The notes beneath the pieces were generated by a model. That model searched no databases. It worked only from the letters and a program-made list of their open reading frames with translations, and had not been told where the DNA came from. 32,237 nt of DNA from JBLFWJ01 sp047611425 (GTDB taxonomy: Bacteria; Bacteroidota; Bacteroidia; UBA10329). The translations under genes and the position numbers were made by a program. The DNA lies in contig JBLFWJ010000014.1 of assembly GCA_047611425.1 (NCBI GenBank), positions 1-32,237 of the forward strand, given 5' to 3'. Positions 16,036-22,813 of the stretch are shown here, piece after piece (position 1 is the stretch's first letter; the number at the start of each line of letters is the position of its first letter).

Positions 16036-16857
16036 ATGATGAGAAAGGAAATATTTATCGCAATTATTTTATTACTGCCGGTTTTAGCAATCGCTCAAAG
16101 ATCTGAAGTAGGAATTCAAGGAGGTGTCTCATTCTATATGGGGGATCTTAATCCGAGTGGTGTATTCAATTTCGTTCAACCCGCTGGAGGGATTTTCTAT
16201 CGATACAATTTCACAGAGCACTGGGCGATTAGAGGAAACGCCTTATTGGGTTGGGTAAAAGCTGAAGATGCTCAATCTGACGTCCGTTCGCAGGTAGAAA
16301 GAAACTTGAGTTTTACTTCCCAGGTATTGGAATTTTCACTTTACGGTGAGCTCAACTTCTTCAGATATACACCTGGTGATATGAAGCATCCAATAGCACC
16401 TTTCATTTTTGGTGGAATCGCTCTTTTCAAATTCAACCCGAAAGCAGAATTGGACGGGACCAAGTATGAATTGCAGCCATTGGGTACAGAAGGGCAAGGC
16501 ACAACGTTCTATCCCGATCGCAAACAATATTCACTAACCACGGCATCAATCCCTTTCGGCATTGGCGTGAAGGCCAATATTTCTAAGCGCTTTTCAGTTG
16601 GTGTTGAATGGGGCATGCGCTACACATTTACAGATCATCTTGATGACGTAAGCGGTGTGTATGCCGATCCAGATATCGTTATGCAAGAAAATGGAGAGAC
16701 AGCAGGCCTATTATCTGACAGGTCCTTGTCTGGAACCGACAATACAGATCGACAACGCGGTAACTCTAAAACCAACGATTGGTACTCTTTCGCCCTACTC
16801 ACTTTCTCGTATAAAATACCGGGTAGACCTGTGAAGTGTGCCGCTTACGGAGAATGA
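16036..16857 (+). CDS. DUF6089 family outer-membrane beta-barrel protein (copy 2)
   Basis: A 273-residue paralogue of the preceding gene, 18 bases downstream. Signal peptide about 1-21 (ending AIAQ), then EVGIQGGVSFYMGDLNPSG. The shared blocks are LQPLGTEGQGTTFYPDR, ASIPFGIGVKANI and VGVEWGMRYTFTDHLDDVSGVY, at matching positions. It lacks the basic loop and CQSC pair of copy 1. The arrangement is an old tandem duplication that has diverged strongly at the DNA level. The start is the first of two adjacent ATGs; 16039 is equally possible. Function unknown. Confidence 0.85.
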   Translation: MMRKEIFIAIILLLPVLAIAQRSEVGIQGGVSFYMGDLNPSGVFNFVQPAGGIFYRYNFTEHWAIRGNALLGWVKAEDAQSDVRSQVERNLSFTSQVLEFSLYGELNFFRYTPGDMKHPIAPFIFGGIALFKFNPKAELDGTKYELQPLGTEGQGTTFYPDRKQYSLTTASIPFGIGVKANISKRFSVGVEWGMRYTFTDHLDDVSGVYADPDIVMQENGETAGLLSDRSLSGTDNTDRQRGNSKTNDWYSFALLTFSYKIPGRPVKCAAYGE

Positions 16858-16859
16858 CC

Positions 16860-16876
16860 TAAAACCAGCGGTTTTA
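16860..16876 (+). terminator. Weak hairpin after the second DUF6089 gene
   Basis: Perfect 7-bp arms (TAAAACC at 16860-16866, GGTTTTA at 16870-16876) with a three-base loop, two bases after the stop codon. It ends in TTTTA rather than a long T-run, so partial termination is the most I would claim. Confidence 0.35.
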
Positions 16877-16879
16877 CTG

Positions 16880-16887
16880 TACATTCG
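16880..16887 (+). promoter_or_regulatory. Candidate -7 box (TACATTCG) for uppS-bamA
   Basis: One mismatch to TAnnTTTG, immediately after the weak hairpin and 33 bases before the uppS ATG. The position is right for an internal promoter of the uppS-bamA pair. Confidence 0.4.
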
Positions 16888-16920
16888 CGTTCCGAAAAAA
16901 TGGGCTGTCCCGACAGTTAA

Positions 16921-17664
16921 ATGTCCTCCAATACCTCTATAGACAAGAATAAATTGCCAACCCATGTTGCCGTCATTATGGACGGGAATGGCCGGTGGGC
17001 AAAAAAAAATGGTATGATTCGAACAATCGGCCACCAAAGCGGTGTGAAGGCCGTGCGAAATACCGTAGAACGTGCTGCTGAATTGGGTGTAAAATATTTA
17101 ACACTTTATGCCTTCTCCACCGAAAACTGGAACAGGCCCAAATTGGAGATTAATGCTCTAATGCAGCTTCTAGTGCGAACGATTAACAAGGAAACAAAAA
17201 CCTTAACGGAGAACGAAATCAAGCTAAATGCAATTGGAGACATTCAAAGCCTGCCTTCAAACTGCATTAAGGAATTGAATGAGGCAATCGAAACTACGAA
17301 GGGGAATAATAAGATGACATTGACTCTTGCATTGAGCTACAGTTCGCGATGGGAAATCACCCAGTGTATGCAGGACCTGGCAAAAAATGTTAAATCTGGA
17401 GAATTGAACCCAGAAGAAATAACAGAAGAAACAATCAGTGGTCACCTTTGCTCTTCGAGTATTCCAGACCCTGAGTTATTGATTAGAACCAGTGGTGAGT
17501 TAAGGATTAGCAATTTTCTTCTTTGGCAGCTGGCATACTCGGAATTATATTTTACAGACAAACTCTGGCCCGATTTTAACAAAGACGATTTTGACGAGGC
17601 AATAATTGCTTACCAAAACCGTGAAAGACGATTCGGAAAGACAAGTGATCAGTTGCATGGGTAA
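16921..17664 (+). CDS. uppS: Isoprenyl transferase (undecaprenyl diphosphate synthase)
   Basis: UppS is a cis-prenyltransferase that extends farnesyl diphosphate with isopentenyl diphosphate units to make undecaprenyl diphosphate, the carrier lipid for peptidoglycan and O-antigen. The 247 residues fit the family. Motifs: HVAVIMDGNGRWAKK with catalytic Asp21, GHQSGVKAVR, YAFSTENWNRP, LALSYSSRWEI and the C-terminal PDPELLIRTSGELRISNFLLWQ with ELYFTDKLWPDF. The last block provides the isopentenyl diphosphate-binding arginines and magnesium ligand. The 3' end overlaps the bamA start by eight bases, linking wall-lipid synthesis to outer-membrane assembly in one transcript. Confidence 0.96.
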   Translation: MSSNTSIDKNKLPTHVAVIMDGNGRWAKKNGMIRTIGHQSGVKAVRNTVERAAELGVKYLTLYAFSTENWNRPKLEINALMQLLVRTINKETKTLTENEIKLNAIGDIQSLPSNCIKELNEAIETTKGNNKMTLTLALSYSSRWEITQCMQDLAKNVKSGELNPEEITEETISGHLCSSSIPDPELLIRTSGELRISNFLLWQLAYSELYFTDKLWPDFNKDDFDEAIIAYQNRERRFGKTSDQLHG

Positions 17665-20143
17665 ATTTTTAAGGGGTTGGGCTATCGCTCTAACCACAGT
17701 TATTTTTATTTCGAATACTCAGGCTCAAGTCCAGGTAGGAGGAGATGAAATTCTCATCGATTATTCCAGTCCTAGGCAATACACCATAGGTGGCATTACC
17801 GTTTCTGGAACAAAATATTTAGATAAGCGAGTTCTAACATCACTATCGGGATTAACGGTAGGCGATACGGTAATGGTGCCAGGTGAAGCTGTAACTAAAG
17901 CAATTGAAAACTTATGGGATCAAGGTCTTTTTAGTACAATAGATATTAAGGCTACGAAGGTGCTAGACGAAAAGATTTTCCTAAACATTGCTCTACAAGA
18001 ACGACCTCGACTGCTAAAATTTTCCCTTAAAGGAGTTAGAAAAAGTGAGGCGAATGACATTCGAGAAAAAATCAAATTAATCAAAGGAAAAGTTGTGACT
18101 GATAATTTGAAGATCAGTACTGCCAACACAATCAAAGATCACTTTATCGACAAAGGATTCTACAATATAGAGGTAGACATAGAAGAACTGGCAGATTCGG
18201 TTCTAAAGAATAATGTCATACTAACCTTCGTGGTTGATAAGAAGAAGAAGGTAAAAATTAAGAAAGTCAACATCTCCGGGAATGTGCAGGTTAAGTCTTC
18301 AAAGCTTAAACGGCAAATGAAAGAGACCAAGGAGAAGAAATTTTGGAGAGTTTGGAAAGCATCCAAATTCATTGAGTCCGATTACAAAATTGACAAAATT
18401 GCGATGATTGCTAAATACAATCAGCTTGGCTATCGTGATGCTATTCTCACCAAGGATTCTGTTTACCGCGATGGAAAACATCTAATTATCGACTTAGATA
18501 TTGAAGAAGGAAACAAGTACTATTTCCGAAATATCAGTTGGGTTGGAAATACTAAATACACAACCGAAGCTCTCGATAAGATTTTGGCGATTAAAAGTGG
18601 TGAGATTTTCGATCAGGCCCGATTGGATGCCAACCTTTTCATGAACCCAAATGGACGTGATGTCAGTTCCCTTTATTTAGATGATGGTTATCTATTCTTC
18701 CAAATTGAACCGGTGGAAGTACTTGTAGAAAATGATTCCATTGACTTAGAAATGCGGATTCATGAGGGTAAACAAGCCACAATTAGTAAGGTGATTGTAA
18801 AAGGAAATACAAAGACTAATGATCATGTTATCCTTCGAGAACTAAGGACGAAACCAGGGCAATTGTTTAGTCGCGCTGATATTATCAGATCGCAAAGAGA
18901 ATTATCTCAGTTGGGATATTTTGACCCCGAACAAATGGGAGTTGAGCCTAAACCAGACCCTGTAAGCGGAACAGTTGACATTGAGTATACGGTTGTCGAG
19001 CGACCTTCCGATCAAATCGAACTTTCTGGAGGTTGGGGAGCTGGTAGAATCGTAGGAACACTAGGTGTTTCATTCAATAATTTCTCCACCCGAAATATGT
19101 TCAAAAAAGGTTCCTGGAGGCCATTGCCGGCAGGTGACGGACAAAAACTAAGCTTGCGGGCGCAGTCAAACGGATTGTTTTTCCAATCCTATAACGCATC
19201 GTTTACAGAACCTTGGCTTGGAGGAAAAAAGCCGAATTCACTATCCGTTTCGGTCTATCATTCAATCCAAAGTAATGGATTGCAAAAAGGTGACGAGAAT
19301 AGAAGCTTGATTCAAATAACTGGTGCTTCACTTGGTCTTGGAAAACGATTAAAATGGCCTGACGATTTCTTTATCCTTCAACAAAGCATCAATTATCAGC
19401 ATTACGCATTGGATGGATATACTTTGGTGGACGGCCTGAGCAATGGATCATCCAACGCAATTTCTTATGGATTGACATTGTCTAGGAACTCTATAGGAGA
19501 CCCCATCTTTCCTACCGGAGGAGGCGTTGTGTCTTTAAGTGTTGAAGCCACACCTCCCGTTTCTCTACTCACATCAGGTATAGATTACTCTACAGCAGAT
19601 GCGGCACAGAAATATGAGTGGATTGAATACCACAAATGGAAGTTCGATACCAAGTGGTATCAACAATTGGCAAAGAATTTGGTAATACAAGTGAAGTTGC
19701 AGTTTGGATTCCTTGGTCATTATAACCCAGATATTGGAACCGCACCGTTTGAAAGGTTTTATGTCGGTGGTGATGGCCTGTCTGGCTTTGGTCTAGATGG
19801 AAGAGAGATTGTCGCTTTAAGAGGTTATGACAATAACTCTGTATCATCGAGTCAAGGAAGTAGCATTTTTAGCAAATACAATTTTGAACTACGCTATAGA
19901 ATATCAGCCAATCCAAGTGCCACCATTTTCGTGTTGGGCTTTCTTGAGGCGGGAGATGCATGGGATAGCTTTAACGACTTTCAACCTTTTAACGTTAAAA
20001 AATCTGCGGGAGTTGGTCTTCGACTTTTCCTTCCAATGTTTGGGCTTCTTGGGCTCGATTACGGCTGGAGGTTTGATGACATTCCGGGTCAAGAACAAAT
20101 GGCCCCTGGTCAATTCCACTTTTCAATCGGTCAACAATTTTAA
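17657..20143 (+). CDS. bamA: Outer-membrane protein assembly factor BamA
   Basis: BamA is the Omp85 insertase that folds beta-barrel proteins into the outer membrane. The 828-residue product has a signal peptide (1-24, ending TQAQ) and five POTRA domains at roughly 40-115, 117-195, 197-285, 286-370 and 370-450. Tell-tale openings are ITVSGTKYLDKRVL, FSLKGVRKSEANDI, KVNISGNVQVKSSKL, ISWVGNTKYTTEAL and VIVKGNTKTNDHVILREL. A 16-strand barrel follows (~455-828) with the loop-6 motif ALRGYDNN. A longer frame opens at 17606 inside uppS, but the ATG at 17657 directly precedes a good signal peptide. It is followed by two ompH genes, as usual in Bacteroidota. It has a lysine-rich POTRA2-3 junction (VVDKKKKVKIKK). 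Confidence 0.96.
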   Translation: MGKFLRGWAIALTTVIFISNTQAQVQVGGDEILIDYSSPRQYTIGGITVSGTKYLDKRVLTSLSGLTVGDTVMVPGEAVTKAIENLWDQGLFSTIDIKATKVLDEKIFLNIALQERPRLLKFSLKGVRKSEANDIREKIKLIKGKVVTDNLKISTANTIKDHFIDKGFYNIEVDIEELADSVLKNNVILTFVVDKKKKVKIKKVNISGNVQVKSSKLKRQMKETKEKKFWRVWKASKFIESDYKIDKIAMIAKYNQLGYRDAILTKDSVYRDGKHLIIDLDIEEGNKYYFRNISWVGNTKYTTEALDKILAIKSGEIFDQARLDANLFMNPNGRDVSSLYLDDGYLFFQIEPVEVLVENDSIDLEMRIHEGKQATISKVIVKGNTKTNDHVILRELRTKPGQLFSRADIIRSQRELSQLGYFDPEQMGVEPKPDPVSGTVDIEYTVVERPSDQIELSGGWGAGRIVGTLGVSFNNFSTRNMFKKGSWRPLPAGDGQKLSLRAQSNGLFFQSYNASFTEPWLGGKKPNSLSVSVYHSIQSNGLQKGDENRSLIQITGASLGLGKRLKWPDDFFILQQSINYQHYALDGYTLVDGLSNGSSNAISYGLTLSRNSIGDPIFPTGGGVVSLSVEATPPVSLLTSGIDYSTADAAQKYEWIEYHKWKFDTKWYQQLAKNLVIQVKLQFGFLGHYNPDIGTAPFERFYVGGDGLSGFGLDGREIVALRGYDNNSVSSSQGSSIFSKYNFELRYRISANPSATIFVLGFLEAGDAWDSFNDFQPFNVKKSAGVGLRLFLPMFGLLGLDYGWRFDDIPGQEQMAPGQFHFSIGQQF

Positions 20144-20155
20144 TTCTTGAAAACC

Positions 20156-20797
20156 ATGAAAAACTTAATAGCACTATTATTTGCTCTTGTGATTGGGGTT
20201 TCTGCCCAAGCCCAACGCTTTGCCTATGTAGACACAGACTACATTCTTGAGAACATCCCCCAGTACAATGAGAAACAATCTCAGCTTGACGAAATTGCCG
20301 TTCAGTGGCAAGGAGAAGTTGAAGCATTGTATTCTGAGATTGACCGGATGTACAAAGACTTTCAAGCAGAACAGATCCTTCTTACAGATGAAATGAAGAA
20401 AAAACGTGAGGACGATATAATGGAGAAAGAGGGCGAGGCAAAAGATCTTCAACGCCAGCGGTTCGGATATCAAGGCGACCTTTTTAAGAAGCGACAACAA
20501 TTGGTTAAACCACTTCAAGATCAGGTTTATGAGGCAATTAAAGATGTTGCCATGGGCCGAGGTTATGCTGTAATTTTTGACAAAGCGAGTGCTATGACCA
20601 TGCTTTATACAAACTCTAAGTACGACTTGAGTGAGGATATATTAGAAGAACTTGGATATGCTGTCGAAGAAGGCGGTGGAGCGGGCGCTAAAGGTGGGGA
20701 CAGTAAATCTGGAAGCTCTGGAGATAAAGGAAATGGCGCAACTCGCCCAACCGGTGGTTCTAGCAAAGGAGGAAGCACCAGCCCTAAAGGCAAATAA
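20156..20797 (+). CDS. OmpH/Skp family periplasmic chaperone, with Gly/Ser/Lys-rich tail
   Basis: A 213-residue periplasmic chaperone. Signal peptide 1-20 (ending AQAQ), then RFAYVDTDYILENIPQYNEKQSQLDEIA, the start of the Skp fold. A long charged coiled coil follows (about 40-115, with EMKKKREDDIMEKEGEAKDL), then the body strand GYAVIFDKASAMTMLY. Skp holds unfolded outer-membrane proteins and hands them to BamA, encoded 12 bases upstream. The last ~40 residues are an unusual low-complexity tail rich in Gly, Ser and Lys, absent from the second copy. The TTG at 20147 is in frame, but the ATG at 20156 begins the signal peptide cleanly. Confidence 0.92.
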   Translation: MKNLIALLFALVIGVSAQAQRFAYVDTDYILENIPQYNEKQSQLDEIAVQWQGEVEALYSEIDRMYKDFQAEQILLTDEMKKKREDDIMEKEGEAKDLQRQRFGYQGDLFKKRQQLVKPLQDQVYEAIKDVAMGRGYAVIFDKASAMTMLYTNSKYDLSEDILEELGYAVEEGGGAGAKGGDSKSGSSGDKGNGATRPTGGSSKGGSTSPKGK

Positions 20798-20798
20798 T

Positions 20799-20806
20799 TA
20801 CATTTG
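20799..20806 (+). promoter_or_regulatory. Candidate -7 box (TACATTTG) for the second ompH
   Basis: An exact TAnnTTTG match one base after the first ompH stop codon and 35 bases before the next ATG at 20842. It could give the second chaperone its own transcript. No clear -33 box. Confidence 0.45.
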
Positions 20807-20841
20807 CCGCCCTTAAAAACGACCAATAACAAACAATTGAT

Positions 20842-21348
20842 ATGAAGAAAATAAGCAGTTTAATTGCAGTAGTGTTGATGATGGCCATAGCCGCACCAAC
20901 CTTTGCTCAACAAAAATTCGGACACATTGACTCCGCAGCACTTCTAGACCTAATGCCTGAAAAGGCAAAGGCAGAAAAAGACCTTGAGGCATTTGCCATA
21001 CCATTCAACGATGAATTGAAGAAAATGGCTGCGGAACTTGAGTCTAAAATGGTGGCGTTTGAATCAACTCAGGAAGGTATGACCAAGTTAGTCCGTCAAA
21101 CAAAAGTGACTGAAATTCAGGACATGCAAACTAGAATTCAGCAGTTTCAAGAGAATGCTCAAGGCGAGATTAGCACAAAAGAGCAGGAGGTTCTTGGACC
21201 AATTGTGGAGAAAGCAAGAAAGGCCATTGATGAGGTTGCAAACGATAAAGGATATACCTACGTGTTTGACGCGTCACTAGGTGTTTTGCTGTACATGAAG
21301 GATTCCAATGACATTATGGCTGAAGTAAAGGTCAAATTGGGCATCTAA
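20842..21348 (+). CDS. OmpH/Skp family periplasmic chaperone (second copy)
   Basis: A 168-residue Skp-like chaperone with a signal peptide (1-22, ending TFAQ), then QKFGHIDSAALLDLMPEKAKAEKDLEAFA. A charged coiled coil runs through the middle (KLVRQTKVTEIQDMQTRIQQFQENAQGEISTKEQEVLGPI), and the C-terminal strand is GYTYVFDASLGVLLYM. This length is normal for Skp. Tandem ompH genes after bamA are common in Bacteroidota. It ends 22 bases before a strong terminator. Confidence 0.93.
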   Translation: MKKISSLIAVVLMMAIAAPTFAQQKFGHIDSAALLDLMPEKAKAEKDLEAFAIPFNDELKKMAAELESKMVAFESTQEGMTKLVRQTKVTEIQDMQTRIQQFQENAQGEISTKEQEVLGPIVEKARKAIDEVANDKGYTYVFDASLGVLLYMKDSNDIMAEVKVKLGI

Positions 21349-21370
21349 TCAATCTTTAACTCACAAAAAC

Positions 21371-21409
21371 AAAAAGGACACTCTCCCATGCGGAAAGTGT
21401 CCTTTTTTT
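21371..21409 (+). terminator. Rho-independent terminator between ompH and murI
   Basis: The stem pairs GGACACTCTCC (21376-21386) with GGAAAGTGTCC (21392-21402), 11 positions with one mismatch, around the loop CATGC. An A-run precedes it and seven Ts (21403-21409) follow. The A-run and T-run extend the stem and could allow action in both directions. Confidence 0.93.
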
Positions 21410-21414
21410 GTACA

Positions 21415-22215
21415 ATGGATAATCGACCGATAGGCATATTCGATTCTGGAATAGGTGGCCTCACCTTGGCAACCGCGATTCTGCAGGCGCTACCAAGTGA
21501 GCGGTTGATTTATTTTGGAGACACGGCCCACCTTCCTTATGGAGATAAGTCTGAAGAGTCAATTAAAGAATACTCACTTCGAATTGCAGATTTTTTAAAG
21601 AATAAGGATTGCAAGGCCATATTAATTGCTTGCAATACTGCGAGCTCGATTGCTTTTGAAAGCATTTCTAACGAGTATGATTTCCCCGTTTACAATGTAA
21701 TCGACCCTGTAACGGAAAGCGTAGCAAAATCCTTCACCGGCAAAAAAGTTGGTGTTATAGGAACCAAAGGAACAATAGCTACCAAAATATATCAGCGTAG
21801 ACTTTTAGCTGGTGACCCATCAATGATTGTCGTGGAAAAGGCCACCACACTTTTGGCGTCAATGATTGAAGAGGGATTTCATAATGACAGCATTAGCAAA
21901 GCCGTCATCCAGGCCTATTTGGAGGATACTCAGTTTGTGAATCTAGATGCACTCATCCCTGCTTGCACACATTATCCATTAATCTCAAATCAAATTCACT
22001 CGTTTTTTGAAGGAACCGTGAATGTGATTGATGCCCCTCGAATAGTTGCTGAGTTCATCAAGTCAGATCTGAAACAAAGAAATCTACTAGCCACTCAATC
22101 TAAATCAACTCACAAATTCTTTGTTTCTGATAGAACCGAGGCATTCGAAAAAGCGACCCAAATCTTTTTTGGAGAAGAGCTTCACTTGGAAGAACACCGT
22201 TTCCCCGTGCAATAA
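21415..22215 (+). CDS. murI: Glutamate racemase
   Basis: MurI interconverts L- and D-glutamate to supply D-Glu for peptidoglycan. The 266-residue cytoplasmic protein has IGIFDSGIGGLTLA at the N-terminus (Asp10, Ser11), YFGDTAHLPYG, ACNTASS with catalytic Cys73, and ACTHYPL with the second catalytic Cys184 and His186. An ATG at 21388 is in frame but lies in the loop of the terminator hairpin and adds MRKVSFFCT, which is not part of the family; the ATG at 21415 is the real start. It lies five bases after the terminator T-run, so its promoter must overlap or lie within the terminator, or it depends on read-through. Its stop abuts the stop of the convergent gene. Confidence 0.96.
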   Translation: MDNRPIGIFDSGIGGLTLATAILQALPSERLIYFGDTAHLPYGDKSEESIKEYSLRIADFLKNKDCKAILIACNTASSIAFESISNEYDFPVYNVIDPVTESVAKSFTGKKVGVIGTKGTIATKIYQRRLLAGDPSMIVVEKATTLLASMIEEGFHNDSISKAVIQAYLEDTQFVNLDALIPACTHYPLISNQIHSFFEGTVNVIDAPRIVAEFIKSDLKQRNLLATQSKSTHKFFVSDRTEAFEKATQIFFGEELHLEEHRFPVQ

Positions 22216-22728
22216 TCACTTAAACCAGTCTATGTATTTCACATAATTGCTGGCTGTAGACCCTATCATCTTTTCAGCATTTTCCTTGGTGAGCTGCTTC
22301 ACTTTCTTTGCGGGAACTCCAGCATAAATCCAGCCTGACTCTGTCAGCGTATTTTCCAAAACAACAGCACCTGCCGCAATAATCACATTCGACTCTATCA
22401 CCGCGTTGTCCATCACAATCGCTCCCATTCCTATGAGAACATTGTCTTTAAGGTCGCACCCATGAATAATCGCGTTGTGGCCAATTGAGACATCATTTCC
22501 GATGCTCGTGGAGGCCTTTTGATACGTGCAATGGACAATTGCGCCATCCTGAACATTCACCCTATCCCCCATTACAATTGCATTTACATCTCCACGTACA
22601 ACTGCATTGAACCAAATACTGCACTCCTCGCCCATTTTCACATCTCCTACTACAGTGGCATTCTCCGCCAAGTAGCAACTGGATGGAATTTCTGGGGTCT
22701 TACCGTTAACGGATTTGATTAGCGCCAT
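22216..22728 (-). CDS. Gamma carbonic anhydrase family protein (hexapeptide repeat)
   Basis: A 170-residue left-handed parallel beta-helix protein of LbH hexapeptide repeats, for example SCYLAENATVVGDVKMGEECSIWFNAVVRGD. The metal ligands His66, His84 and His89 are spaced as in CamH/YrdA-type gamma carbonic anhydrases (H-x17-H-x4-H), and the Asp and Arg of VRGD and Gln60 are retained. Such proteins bind zinc or iron as trimers. Many bacterial members have little measured CO2 hydration, so enzymatic activity is uncertain. The C-terminal helix IYAGVPAKKVKQLTKENAEKM is typical. It is convergent with murI, with no base between the two stop codons. Confidence 0.93.
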   Translation of the reverse strand: MALIKSVNGKTPEIPSSCYLAENATVVGDVKMGEECSIWFNAVVRGDVNAIVMGDRVNVQDGAIVHCTYQKASTSIGNDVSIGHNAIIHGCDLKDNVLIGMGAIVMDNAVIESNVIIAAGAVVLENTLTESGWIYAGVPAKKVKQLTKENAEKMIGSTASNYVKYIDWFK

Positions 22729-22771
22729 TTGTCAGATTTAGAATGTCATGCTAAAATAGCTGGAAGACCCA

Positions 22772-22798
22772 TTTGACGGGATCAAATTCGTAAAATTG
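22772..22798 (+). promoter_or_regulatory. Possible promoter for the glycine-rich cargo gene
   Basis: TTTG at 22772-22775 and TAAAATTG at 22791-22798 (one mismatch to TAnnTTTG) lie 15 bases before the ATG at 22814. The 15-base spacer is shorter than the usual 19-21, so confidence is low. Confidence 0.3.
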
Positions 22799-22813
22799 TA
22801 TACCCCTTATCAA

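Noticed and set aside
16905..16916. CTGTC-CC-GACAG inverted repeat just before uppS
   Set aside because: A 5-bp stem with a two-base loop is too short to separate from chance; no T-run or known operator match.
21388..21414. ATG at 21388 as the murI start
   Set aside because: It lies inside the terminator loop and adds residues that do not belong to the glutamate racemase family.
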